This document shows positions 1 to 10,808 of a DNA stretch of 64,000 nucleotides, in pieces. Source of the stretch: Halomonas sp. A11-A (lineage in GTDB: Bacteria > Pseudomonadota > Gammaproteobacteria > Pseudomonadales > Halomonadaceae); contig NZ_QGTM01000002.1 in the NCBI RefSeq assembly GCF_003182195.1, positions 124,001-188,000 of the forward strand, read 5' to 3'. The notes beneath the pieces were generated by a model. That model had not been told where the DNA came from and did not search any database. It saw only the letters and a program-made list of their open reading frames with translations. Within the stretch, counting starts at the first letter, position 1. Every line of letters starts with the position of its first letter. The position numbers were made by a program, and so were the translations under genes.

Positions 1-2999
<2,999 letters not shown>

Positions 3000-3066
3000 G
3001 GGCTTTCTCCCTCGGGTCTGGCGCCCATTCTAGGGCAATGTGCCCCGGGAAGGCAGGCGGCGGGCC

Positions 3067-3582
3067 TCAGGTCTCCTGGCAGAGCGCCCGATAGAGGGCA
3101 TCATCCTCGTCGAGGGTGCGCATCGCCTCGAAACGCGGCCGGCGTTCCTCGCCGATCAGCGGCAGGGTCTCGCGGGTGTCGCAGTTGATCAGCCAGGCCT
3201 GGTGGGTGACCAGGTCCACGTGCTGCTTCTCGAAGCGGTAGCGGATGTACTCGACCAGCCTCTCGCCGTTGGCATCGCGCTCGGCCATGCTGTCGCGATC
3301 CACCACGCTGAAGGCGTTGGCCATGGGGAAGGCGTAGGTCCAGGGGCGCCAGAACATCGAGCCGTGCTCCACCGCCACCACGCTGGCGGTGGCGGGCAGC
3401 TGTGCCTGCTTGTGGCTGAACCAGGAGTACTCGTAGTGGATCTGGTAGCCGAGCATGCCCAGGCCGCCGAACACCGGGATGATCCAGGTCGGCAGGCGCT
3501 TGCCGCTGGCCATGCGCAGCAGCATGCCGATGCCGGCGGCGCCGAGGCCGGCGAAGATCGCCGCGATCAAGTGCCAAATCAT
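3067..3582 (-). CDS. Hypothetical membrane protein (171 aa)
   Basis: I do not recognise a family. The start is the ATG at 3580-3582, with a weak AAGGA-like site upstream. Two hydrophobic segments fill residues 1-50 (a first helix, a short basic stretch 'MASGKRLPT', then 'WIIPVFGGLGMLGY'). A soluble C-terminal domain follows, rich in charged residues, with 'GSMFWRPWTYAFPMANAF' and 'AWLINCDTRETLPL'. It lies between the symporter and the sensor kinase, 95 bp after the symporter stop codon, and that gap holds two strong hairpins. Position suggests an accessory role in the transport and sensing module; that is inference only. Confidence 0.75.
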   Translation of the reverse strand: MIWHLIAAIFAGLGAAGIGMLLRMASGKRLPTWIIPVFGGLGMLGYQIHYEYSWFSHKQAQLPATASVVAVEHGSMFWRPWTYAFPMANAFSVVDRDSMAERDANGERLVEYIRYRFEKQHVDLVTHQAWLINCDTRETLPLIGEERRPRFEAMRTLDEDDALYRALCQET

Positions 3583-3601
3583 GAAGTGTCCTTGCTCAAA
3601 G

Positions 3602-3631
3602 CGATCGGGCTTCCCTAGGGAAGCCCGATCG
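3602..3631 (-). terminator. Perfect 30-bp palindrome after the symporter gene
   Basis: CGATCGGGCTTCCCT is followed directly by its exact reverse complement, with no spacer. On the minus strand it is followed only by CTTTGAGC, so the U tract is weak. It could be an attenuator, a 3'-end stabilising hairpin or a protein site. Confidence 0.5.
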
Positions 3632-3642
3632 GTGGGGAATGA

Positions 3643-3664
3643 CTGGCCCGGCGAGCCGGGCCAG
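3643..3664 (-). terminator. Hairpin just after the symporter stop
   Basis: A 9-bp stem (CTGGCCCGG at 3643-3651, CCGGGCCAG at 3656-3664) closes a CGAG tetraloop. It lies 14 bp past the symporter stop codon and immediately before the 30-bp palindrome. Two stacked hairpins suggest attenuation or mRNA processing between the symporter and the next gene. No clear T run follows. Confidence 0.45.
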
Positions 3665-3677
3665 GGGCCATTATGGC

Positions 3678-5474
3678 TTAGTGGTCGATGGCAGTGCCAG
3701 CACCCTTGGGATAGCGCACGCTCTCCACCAGGTCCTGGATCTCCTGCGGCGGCTCCTGGGTGACACTGGAGAGTGCGAAGGCAACCGCGAAGTTCATGAC
3801 CGCACCCACCGCGCCGAAGGAGAGCGGGGAGATGCCCAGGATCCAGTTGTCCGGGGTGTTGGGCAGCATGTTGGTGCCCGGAATGAAGAACCAGCCCAGG
3901 TAGGTGAAGATGTAGAGCAGGGTGGCGATCAGACCGGTCAGCATGCCGGCAACCGCGCCCACGTTGTTCACCCGCTTGGAGAAGATCCCCATCATCAGCG
4001 CCGGGAACAGCGAGGCGCCGGCGATACCGAAGGCGAGGGCCACCGTCTGGGCGGCGAAGCCCGGCGGGTTGAGGCCCAGGTAGGTGGCCAGCAGGATGGC
4101 ACCGCCCATGGAGATCCGCGCCGCCAGCATCTCGCCCTTCTCGGAGATGTTGGGGTTGATCATGGTCTTGATCAGGTCGTGGCTGATGGCCGAGGAGATG
4201 GCCAGCAGCAGGCCCGCGGCGGTGGAGAGCGCAGCCGCGATACCGCCGGCGGCGATCAGGCCGATGACCCAGGCGGGCAGGTTGGCGATCTCGGGGTTGG
4301 CCAGTACCAGGATGTCGTTGTTGACCGACAGCTCGTTGCCTGCCCAGCCGCGACGCTCGGCGACCTCGTCGAACTCCGGGTTGGCATCGTTGTAGAACTG
4401 GATGCGACCGTCGTTGTTGAGATCGTTGAAGGTGATCAGGCCGGTGTCTTCCCAGGTGCGGAACCACTCGGGACGGTCCTCGTAGAGGATCGGCTCGGCG
4501 GCGGCGGACTCGTAGTCCTCGACCTGGCCGGTCATCTCCGGATAGACGGTGGTCATCAGGTTGAGGCGCGCCATGGAGCCCACGGCCGGTGCGGTGAGGT
4601 AGAGCAGGGCGATGAAGACCAGGGCCCAGCCGGCAGACCAGCGAGCGTCGGCCACCTTGGGCACGGTGAAGAAGCGGATGATGACGTGGGGCAGACCCGC
4701 GGTACCCACCATCAGCGACAGGGTGAACAGCACCATGTTGAGCTTGTTGTCCACGTCCGCCGTGTAGTCCTGGAAGCCCAGGGCGACCACGACCTCGTTG
4801 AGCTTCTGCAGCAGCGGCACGCCGGATTCGCTATGGGTGCTGAACATGCCGAACATCGGAATGGGGTTGCCGGTCAGCTGGAAGGCGATGAAGACCGCCG
4901 GAATGGTGTAGGCGATGATCAGTACGATGTACTGGGCCACCTGGGTGTAGGTGATGCCCTTCATGCCGCCGAATACCGCATAGAGGAAGACGATGGCCGC
5001 GGCGATCCAGATGCCCCAGGTGTTGGAGACCTCGAGGAAGCGCGAGAAGGCGACGCCGGCACCGGTCATCTGGCCGATGACGTAGGTCACGGAGGCCACG
5101 ATCAGGCAGATGACGGCCACCAGGCGTGCCGCCTTGCTGTAGAAACGGTCACCGATGAAGTCCGGCACGGTGAACTTGCCGAACTTGCGCAGGTAGGGCG
5201 CCAGCAGCATGGCAAGGATCACGTAGCCGCCGGTCCAGCCCATCAGGAACGAGGAGTTGGCGTAGCCGCCGGAGGCGAGCAGGCCGGCCATGGAGATGAA
5301 CGACGCCGCGGACATCCAGTCGGCGGCGGTGGCCATGCCGTTGGTCACCGGGTGGACGCCGCCGCCCGCCACGTAGAAGTCCTTGGTGGAACCCGCACGG
5401 GCCCAGATCGCGATGCCGATGTAGAGGGCGAAGGAGGCCCCTACGAACAGCAGGTTGATGGCAAATTGGCTCAT
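3678..5474 (-). CDS. Sodium:solute symporter, VC_2705 subfamily
   Basis: Large subunit of a two-component sodium/solute symporter of the SSF superfamily, related to ActP acetate permease. At 598 aa it has the SSF helix pattern, including 'STKDFYVAGGG', 'ATAADWMSAASFISMAGLL' and 'YTQVAQYIVLIIAYT'. A loop of about 110 residues (about 295-400, 'MARLNLMTTVYPEMTGQVED' onward) is acidic and predicted to be exposed, a feature of this subfamily. The ATG at 5472-5474 lies 6 bp after the DUF4212 stop codon, so the two subunits are cotranscribed. The probable substrate is acetate or a related short carboxylate, inferred from the family and the neighbouring kinase. Confidence 0.9.
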   Translation of the reverse strand: MSQFAINLLFVGASFALYIGIAIWARAGSTKDFYVAGGGVHPVTNGMATAADWMSAASFISMAGLLASGGYANSSFLMGWTGGYVILAMLLAPYLRKFGKFTVPDFIGDRFYSKAARLVAVICLIVASVTYVIGQMTGAGVAFSRFLEVSNTWGIWIAAAIVFLYAVFGGMKGITYTQVAQYIVLIIAYTIPAVFIAFQLTGNPIPMFGMFSTHSESGVPLLQKLNEVVVALGFQDYTADVDNKLNMVLFTLSLMVGTAGLPHVIIRFFTVPKVADARWSAGWALVFIALLYLTAPAVGSMARLNLMTTVYPEMTGQVEDYESAAAEPILYEDRPEWFRTWEDTGLITFNDLNNDGRIQFYNDANPEFDEVAERRGWAGNELSVNNDILVLANPEIANLPAWVIGLIAAGGIAAALSTAAGLLLAISSAISHDLIKTMINPNISEKGEMLAARISMGGAILLATYLGLNPPGFAAQTVALAFGIAGASLFPALMMGIFSKRVNNVGAVAGMLTGLIATLLYIFTYLGWFFIPGTNMLPNTPDNWILGISPLSFGAVGAVMNFAVAFALSSVTQEPPQEIQDLVESVRYPKGAGTAIDH

Positions 5475-5480
5475 GCTGGA

Positions 5481-5741
5481 TTACTCCCCCAGACCGAATT
5501 TCTGATCGAGCTTGTTCATCTTCCAGGCGTAGAAGAAGATCAGCGCGATAAAGGTAAGGATGGAGCCCTGCTGGGCGAACCAGAAGCCCAGGTCGGTGCC
5601 GCCCACGGAAATGCCGGAGAGCAGGGGCCGGAAGAGGATGGCGCAGCCATAGGAAACGAAGGCCCAGACGATCAGGCATCCCGTGATCAGGCGTACGTTC
5701 GCCTTCCAGTATTCGGACGAATCGACTTTCTCTTCTGCCAT
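5481..5741 (-). CDS. DUF4212 symporter small subunit
   Basis: An 86-aa membrane protein of the DUF4212 (TIGR03647) family, always found with VC_2705-type symporters. It has two transmembrane helices ('VRLITGCLIVWAFVSYGCAI' and 'GSILTFIALIFFYAW') with 'FRPLLSGISVGGTDLGFWFAQQG' features between them. The ATG at 5739-5741 is preferred because GGAG sits 10 bp upstream; an in-frame GTG at 5754-5756 would add five residues. It is the first gene of the minus-strand module, so its leader and promoter lie in the 590-bp divergent region to its right. Confidence 0.85.
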   Translation of the reverse strand: MAEEKVDSSEYWKANVRLITGCLIVWAFVSYGCAILFRPLLSGISVGGTDLGFWFAQQGSILTFIALIFFYAWKMNKLDQKFGLGE

Positions 5742-5804
5742 TGTCGTGTTCTCCACTTGTTATTGGTGGGGTTGGGAACTGGGGGTCTGTCGGTTGCGGG
5801 TCAC

Positions 5805-5926
5805 CAGGGCAATCGCATGTCTTGTGTCAGGCCGTTGCGAGCCTTGGGGTAGATCCCGACTGTGAGAGGGCCGGTGGCCCGTATCTCGCCGGTGTCGGCA
5901 GGCATCGTTGTCGTGCGATTGCCCTG
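5805..5926 (-). repeat. 13-bp perfect inverted repeat with distant arms
   Basis: CAGGGCAATCGCA at 5805-5817 and its exact reverse complement at 5914-5926 enclose 96 bp, which itself contains a small GGGCC/GGCCC hairpin. It sits about 65-185 bp upstream of the DUF4212 start. It may fold as a long-range RNA stem in the leader or serve as a paired operator. Confidence 0.6.
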
Positions 5927-6087
5927 CATGATGCATGGTGGATAGTGGGCAATGAGTGGCGAAAATGAATCCCAGACTTTCGTATCATGAGAAAAATACG
6001 ATTCAATGCGGTGTCAACGAATCCTTGTCAATCAAAAGGATGGGGGCGTGTTTCTGCTGAGTTACACGAGGTACGTCAGCCAGATTA

Positions 6088-6252
6088 GGACGATGGTATA
6101 GGGGGTGTGAGAGGGGCGGTCGGGGGCGGGCGCGACACGGCTTGGACGATCGTCTAAGGAGGCGGAGGAAGACCAAAGTCGCAGGGTCGCTGCGTTCGCG
6201 GGCGAGGCTTGGACGATCGTATAGGGGGCCAAAGGGGGAGACGATCGTCTAG
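6088..6252. promoter_or_regulatory. Four repeated dyad boxes in the divergent promoter region
   Basis: Four copies of a GGACGATCGTNTAG-like box occur at 6088-6101 (GGACGATGGTATAG), 6144-6157 (GGACGATCGTCTAA), 6211-6224 (GGACGATCGTATAG) and 6239-6252 (AGACGATCGTCTAG). The core ACGATCGT is a dyad, and the last copy is a perfect 12-bp palindrome. Centre spacings are 56, 67 and 28 bp. The copies share orientation and flanking bases, so chance is unlikely. The obvious candidate ligand is the response regulator of the adjacent sensor kinase, which is not in the window. The rest of 5742-6328 also carries TTGACA-like elements near 6015-6035 and a TCGTAT/ATACGA inverted repeat at 5980-6001. Confidence 0.7.
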
Positions 6253-6328
6253 CTTATAAGGGCGACAGGGAGGTTGCTATGCTGCCACCAGTCCTACGAG
6301 ACCCAACAACAACCCCAACAATCATCTG

Positions 6329-8257
6329 GTGGCGGCCACAACGCCGTTTTCCTCTCCGGCCCCCTCGTCTGTCGATCGCCTGCTGGCGGTGGCGCGACAG
6401 GGAGGCCCGAGTCGGGATGCCGCCCGCGAGGTCTGCGCCATGGTCGAGGTCGATCTTTCCCAACCGCCGTTCACCCTGCTCGACGAGGCAGGCCGCGAGC
6501 GGGTTCGCCAGGGCGTGGACCTGGCCTACTTCGATCGCGACGAGATCATCCTCGAAACGGGGCAGGCCGGTGAGAACCTCTTCCTGATCCACAAGGGGGA
6601 GGTGGCGGAAGTCGACCCCACCCTGCCCGCGGCCCGCTCGCGCATCGGCCACTACACCCGCGGCGACCTGTTCGGCGCTATCAGCATTCTCAACGGCAAG
6701 TGCCGCTACCGCTTCCGTGCCGAGCAGGAGAGCCTCTGTTACCTGCTGCCCAAGGCGCTCTTTCTCGAGCTCTGCGATGACTGTCCCCCCTTCGCCGAGT
6801 TCTTCCGCCAGACCCTGGCCCACAAGGCGCGCCTGCTGACCGAGCAGCGTGCCGAAGGCGGGGTGACCATGGCCGGCTTCATGCTGGCCCGGGTCGACGA
6901 GTGCATGCGTGAGCCGCTGATCGTGCCGGCCGCCACGACCATCGCCGAGGCGGTGACCACCATCAACGAGCGCCATGCCGACAGCCTGCTGGTGGCGGGT
7001 GATGACGGCCCCGGCATGATCACCAAGACCGACCTGCTCAACGCCCTGGTGGTGGAGGAGCGCGACCGCGACAGTGCCCTGGACGGGATCGGCAGCGCCG
7101 AGCTGATCACGGTGGGGCCGGGGCAGTACCTGTTCGAGGCGCTGGTGGTCATGACCCGCCACAAGGTGGAGCGGGTGGTGGTGGTGGAGAAGGAGGCGCC
7201 GATGGGGGTCGTCGAGCTCACCGACGTGCTCAGCTACTTCTCGAGCCGCAGCTACGTGGTCAGCCTGCAGGTCGAGCAGGCCGAGAGCCTCGAGGCGCTG
7301 GCGGCCGCCAGTCGCCGCACCCCGGAGCTGGTCAAGGCGCTGATGGCCCAGGGGGTCAAGCTGCGCTTCGCCATGGGTCTGCTGGCGGCGCTCAACGGGC
7401 GGATCATGAGCAAGGCCTGGGGCTTCCTGGTCGACGAAGGCTATCACCGTGACAGCTGCCTGATGGTGATGGGCAGCGAGGGGCGCGGCGAGCAGATCCT
7501 CAAGACCGACCAGGACAACGGCCTGATCCTGACCGACGACCTTGAGTGGCCCAACTGCGCCGAGCAGATGCAGCGGTTCACCGAGACCCTGATCGAGCTG
7601 GGCTACCCGCCCTGTCCCGGCAACATCATGGTCTCCAACCCCGAGTGGGTCGGCACCGTGACCCAGTGGCGCGAGCGCATCGCCCGCTGGGCCGAGAGGC
7701 GGGACGGCGACAGCCTGATGAAGCTCGCCATCATGCTCGACTCCCATGCGGTGGCCGGCAACCCGGCCCTGCTCGACCGGGTACGCGACGAGCTGTTCGC
7801 GCGCTGCTCCGGGAACGAGCTGCTGCTCTCCTACTTCGCCCGCACCATCCTGCGCTTCTCCACGCCGCTGACGCTCTTCGGCTCGCTCAAGCGGCCCCAG
7901 CATGGCATCGACATCAAGAAGGGCGGCATCTTTCCCATCGTTCACGGGGTGCGGGTGATGGCCCTGGAGCGGCGCATCCGTCCCACCTCCACCCTGGAGC
8001 GGCTGGACGCCCTGGCGGCGGATGGCCGCCTAGAGCCGCGCTTCGCCGAGGACCTCGGTGAGGCGCTGTCGCTGTTCACCGAGCTGCGCCTCAAGCAGCA
8101 GCTCGCCCATCTGGACAGCGGTGGCGAGCGCAAGCCCGACCGCGTGGTGGTGCAGGAGCTCTCCTCGCTGGAGCGCGACCTGCTGCGCGAGGCGCTGCAT
8201 ATCGTCAAGGACTTCAAGCAGCGCCTTTCGCACCGCTTTCATCTGGAGTATTCGTGA
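6329..8257 (+). CDS. cNMP-binding/CBS/DUF294 nucleotidyltransferase-like protein
   Basis: Cytosolic signalling protein of 642 aa. In order it has a cyclic-nucleotide-binding fold (about 30-150, 'GENLFLIHKGEVAEVDP'), a CBS-domain pair (about 180-310), a DUF294 GlnD-like nucleotidyltransferase core ('GSEGRGEQILKTDQDNGLI', about 381-399) and a DUF294 C-terminal helical domain. The substrate is unknown. The start is uncertain. GTG at 6329 fits the reading frame but has no good Shine-Dalgarno site. A strong AGGGAGG (6267-6273) precedes an out-of-frame ATG at 6279, and the CA-rich tract AACAACAACCCCAACAA lies between them. Relatives commonly accompany VC_2705-type symporters, which supports a role in that module. 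Confidence 0.88.
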   Translation: MAATTPFSSPAPSSVDRLLAVARQGGPSRDAAREVCAMVEVDLSQPPFTLLDEAGRERVRQGVDLAYFDRDEIILETGQAGENLFLIHKGEVAEVDPTLPAARSRIGHYTRGDLFGAISILNGKCRYRFRAEQESLCYLLPKALFLELCDDCPPFAEFFRQTLAHKARLLTEQRAEGGVTMAGFMLARVDECMREPLIVPAATTIAEAVTTINERHADSLLVAGDDGPGMITKTDLLNALVVEERDRDSALDGIGSAELITVGPGQYLFEALVVMTRHKVERVVVVEKEAPMGVVELTDVLSYFSSRSYVVSLQVEQAESLEALAAASRRTPELVKALMAQGVKLRFAMGLLAALNGRIMSKAWGFLVDEGYHRDSCLMVMGSEGRGEQILKTDQDNGLILTDDLEWPNCAEQMQRFTETLIELGYPPCPGNIMVSNPEWVGTVTQWRERIARWAERRDGDSLMKLAIMLDSHAVAGNPALLDRVRDELFARCSGNELLLSYFARTILRFSTPLTLFGSLKRPQHGIDIKKGGIFPIVHGVRVMALERRIRPTSTLERLDALAADGRLEPRFAEDLGEALSLFTELRLKQQLAHLDSGGERKPDRVVVQELSSLERDLLREALHIVKDFKQRLSHRFHLEYS

Positions 8258-8323
8258 CGGCCCGAGGCCGCACGAAGGCATGACGATGCACGAAGGAACG
8301 ACAATCACAACAGGAGGCTCCAC

Positions 8324-8950
8324 ATGCTCAAGGTCCTGCGGCGCGCTGCCGACCGAAGACGGCACGCCAACGGCGACTACGCCTGGCTCTTTCACCCCTA
8401 TACCGGTGACGAGATGGTGGTCATCGATACCGAGACCACCGGGCTGGATACGCGCAGCGCGGAGTTGGTCTCCATCGCCGCCGTCAAGGTGCGCGGTGAC
8501 CGGGTGCTGACCAGCGAATCCCTGGACCTGCGTCTGGCGCGCCCGGCCTCGCTGTGTGGCGATTCGATCCGCATCCACGGCCTGCGCGGCATCGACCTGG
8601 AGGGCGGCATGGCGGTGGATGAGGCACTCAACCGCCTGCTCGATTTCGTCGGCAATCGCCCGCTGGTGGGCTGGCACCTGGCCTTCGACCTGGCGATCCT
8701 CAATCGCGAGTTGCGCCCGCGCCTCGGCTTCGAGCTGCCCAACGCCACCATCGACGTGGCCCAGCAGTATCTGCGCCGCCTGCGCCGCCGCCACCCCGAG
8801 GTGGAGTCGGCGCCGCGCTTCGAGAAGGTGGCCGAGCTGCTGGACGTGCCGGTGATGGGGCGCCATACGGCGCTGGGGGATGCGGTGACCACGGCGCTGA
8901 TCTTCCTGCGCCTGGAGCGCGAGACCAGCGCCCTGCGGGGCGACGCCTGA
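8324..8950 (+). CDS. DnaQ-like 3'-5' exonuclease
   Basis: A 208-aa DEDDh exonuclease. Motif I is 'VIDTETTGLD' with D35 and E37, motif II lies around 'GWHLAFDLAIL', and the C-terminal 'GRHTALGDAVTT' supplies the general-base His and last Asp. It is too short to be the full DNA polymerase III epsilon and resembles the PolB-associated or orphan RNase T-like group. ATG 8324 has a textbook AGGAGG site (8311-8316). It is 66 bp downstream of the DUF294 gene and probably cotranscribed. Pairing of a DUF294 protein with a small exonuclease is widespread in gammaproteobacteria, but the nucleic-acid target is not known. Confidence 0.88.
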   Translation: MLKVLRRAADRRRHANGDYAWLFHPYTGDEMVVIDTETTGLDTRSAELVSIAAVKVRGDRVLTSESLDLRLARPASLCGDSIRIHGLRGIDLEGGMAVDEALNRLLDFVGNRPLVGWHLAFDLAILNRELRPRLGFELPNATIDVAQQYLRRLRRRHPEVESAPRFEKVAELLDVPVMGRHTALGDAVTTALIFLRLERETSALRGDA

Positions 8951-9033
8951 AGCGCGATGGCGTCGCCTGACGTCGCCGGCGGTGGTAGGATGGGCGCCCG
9001 TCATTTTTGCCCGCACTGGCAGCGCCGACCGAC

Positions 9034-9966
9034 ATGCAAGACGCCGTGACCTTCGACCCCCGCGACACCGACGCCGGGACTCCCGCCGCGGGGGGCTCCC
9101 CGCAGCAGGAGGCCCCCTCGCCGCTCCTCGATGCCCTGGATGCCCGGGGCAGGCGCGAGTTCAACAAGCTCCAGAAGCGCCTGCGCCGCCAGGTCGGCAA
9201 TGCCATCATCGATTACGGCATGATCCACGAGGGCGACAGGGTGATGGTCTGCCTCTCCGGCGGCAAGGACAGCTACACCCTGCTCTCGATCCTGCGCAGC
9301 CTGCAGCGCAACGCCCCGATCGACTTCTCGCTGGTGGCGGTCAACCTCGACCAGAAGCAGCCCGGTTTCCCCGAGCAGGTGCTGCCCGAGTACCTCGAGT
9401 CCATCGGCGTCGAGTACCATATCCTCGAGCGCGACACCTACTCGGTGGTCAAGGAGAAGACGCCGGAGGGCAAGACCACCTGCGCGCTCTGCTCGCGGCT
9501 GCGCCGCGGCTCCCTCTACGGCTTCGCCGCGGAGATCGGCGCCACCAAGATTGCCCTGGGCCACCATCGCGAGGACATCCTCGAGACGCTGTTCCTCAAC
9601 CTCTTCTTCGGCGGTAGCCTCAAGGCCATGCCCCCCAAGCTGCTCTCCGACGACGGCAAGAACATCCTGATCCGCCCGCTGGCCTACTGCCGCGAGGCGG
9701 ATATCGCCGAGTTTGCCCGGCTGATGGCGTTCCCGATCATCCCCTGTAACCTGTGCGGCTCCCAGCCCAACCTGCAGCGCCAGGTGGTCAAGGAGATGCT
9801 CGCCGAATGGGAGAAGAAACACCCCGGGCGCCTGGAGAGCATGTTCAAGGCGGTGACCAACGTGGCGCCGTCGCAGCTGGCCGACCGCGAGCTGTTCGAC
9901 TTCGCGGGGCTCGAGGAGACACAGGCGCGACGGCAGGCCAGCCGCATCGAACTTTTCAATGAATAG
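9034..9966 (+). CDS. ttcA: tRNA 2-thiocytidine synthetase TtcA
   Basis: TtcA thiolates cytidine 32 of several tRNAs using ATP and an iron-sulfur cluster. The 310-aa product has the PP-loop 'SGGKDS' (75-80) and the two CxxC motifs of the family, C150/C153 ('[10 protein letters not shown]') and C238/C241 ('CNLCGSQ'). ATG 9034 is chosen over an in-frame TTG at 9007 because the upstream 27 bases do not look coding. The N-terminal 35 residues are Pro/Ala-rich and probably disordered. It converges with the anr gene, with only 3 bp between the two stop codons. Confidence 0.95.
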   Translation: MQDAVTFDPRDTDAGTPAAGGSPQQEAPSPLLDALDARGRREFNKLQKRLRRQVGNAIIDYGMIHEGDRVMVCLSGGKDSYTLLSILRSLQRNAPIDFSLVAVNLDQKQPGFPEQVLPEYLESIGVEYHILERDTYSVVKEKTPEGKTTCALCSRLRRGSLYGFAAEIGATKIALGHHREDILETLFLNLFFGGSLKAMPPKLLSDDGKNILIRPLAYCREADIAEFARLMAFPIIPCNLCGSQPNLQRQVVKEMLAEWEKKHPGRLESMFKAVTNVAPSQLADRELFDFAGLEETQARRQASRIELFNE

Positions 9967-9969
9967 GGG

Positions 9970-10713
9970 CTACTTGGCCCCTTCCTCCTCGGCAACCTGA
10001 ATCAGCGACTCCAGGTCGAGGATATGCACCTCGCGGCCCGAGACCTCCACCAGGCCCTGGCTCTGGAAGCGGCCCAGGATGCGGCTGACGGTCTCCACCG
10101 CCAGGCCCAGGTAGTTGCCGATATCGGCCCGGGACATGGAGAGCCGGAAGCTGTAGGGGGAGTAGCCGCGCCGGCGGAAGCGGTCGGAGAGGCTGGTGAA
10201 GAAGCTGGCCAGGCGCTGGTCGGCGGTCTTGCGTGAGAGCAGGCGCATCATGCGACGGTCGTCGCGCAGCTCCTTGCTCATGCTGCGATAGAGCTGGCCG
10301 CGCAACTCGGGGAGGGACTCCGACAGCTGGTCCAGGCGATCGAAGGGAATCTCGCACACGGTGGTGGTCTCCAGGGCCACCACGCTGCCGGGATACTGCT
10401 CCTCGTCGATGCCGTCCAGCCCCACCAGCTCGCTGGGCAGGTAGAAGTTGGTCAGCTGGTCGTCGCCGCTGCCCTCGGTGGTCACCTGTTTGAGGCTGCC
10501 CGAGCGCACCGCATAGACGCTGGTGAAGGGACTGTTCTGGCGGAACAGGGTCTCGCCCTTCTTGAGGGGGGCGCGCCGGCGGATGATGGCGTCGAACTGG
10601 TCCATGTCCTGAACCTCGAGGGCCAGCGGCAGGCAGAGCGAGCTCAGGCTGCAGGTCTGGCAGCGAGTCTCGTGCAGTACAGAGTGCCGCCGTCCGGTCA
10701 GGCTATCGGCCAT
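9970..10713 (-). CDS. anr: Anr/FNR-family oxygen-responsive regulator
   Basis: Crp/Fnr transcription factor of 247 aa, expected to bind an oxygen-labile [4Fe-4S] cluster and activate genes under low oxygen. Cluster ligands are C18, C21, C27 and C120, the FNR pattern. The C-terminal HTH has 'SRADIGNYLGLAVETVSRILGRF', whose E..SR recognition helix reads TTGAT-N4-ATCAA sites. ATG at 10711-10713 follows AAGGAGGAGG. The downstream cbb3 locus (to higher coordinates, same strand) has a matching site before ccoN. In Pseudomonas the anr-hemN-cco neighbourhood is similar. The ORF overlaps nothing but nearly abuts ttcA. Confidence 0.93.
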   Translation of the reverse strand: MADSLTGRRHSVLHETRCQTCSLSSLCLPLALEVQDMDQFDAIIRRRAPLKKGETLFRQNSPFTSVYAVRSGSLKQVTTEGSGDDQLTNFYLPSELVGLDGIDEEQYPGSVVALETTTVCEIPFDRLDQLSESLPELRGQLYRSMSKELRDDRRMMRLLSRKTADQRLASFFTSLSDRFRRRGYSPYSFRLSMSRADIGNYLGLAVETVSRILGRFQSQGLVEVSGREVHILDLESLIQVAEEEGAK

Positions 10714-10747
10714 GGCCGCCTCCTCCTTGATCATGAGCATGCCGGCC

Positions 10748-10776
10748 ATTATGGGGGAAACTTCGGGCAGGGCAAA
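10748..10776 (-). promoter_or_regulatory. Candidate sigma-70 promoter of anr
   Basis: On the minus strand, TTTGCC (10771-10776) and CATAAT (10748-10753) are separated by 17 bp, about 40 bp upstream of the anr start. An ACCTCC-AA-GGAGGT hairpin (10779-10792) lies just upstream. Confidence 0.5.
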
Positions 10777-10808
10777 CCACCTCCAAGGAGGTAGGCCCGT
10801 CCGCCCCG

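Noticed and set aside
3639-5852. Very long open frame on the plus strand opposite the symporter gene
   Set aside because: Composition is His/Gly/Gln-rich without any recognisable domain, as expected for the complement of a GC-rich coding strand; the minus-strand symporter is unmistakable.
6279-6587. 102-codon frame starting at the well-placed ATG 6279
   Set aside because: It has a strong ribosome-binding site but its sequence (Pro/Arg/Ser-rich) overlaps the DUF294 gene in another frame. Kept only as a possible leader peptide or sign of an indel.
6254-7945. 563-codon minus-strand frame over the DUF294 gene
   Set aside because: Antisense shadow; repetitive His/Leu/Gly content and no domain. 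The plus-strand cNMP/CBS/DUF294 protein explains the region.
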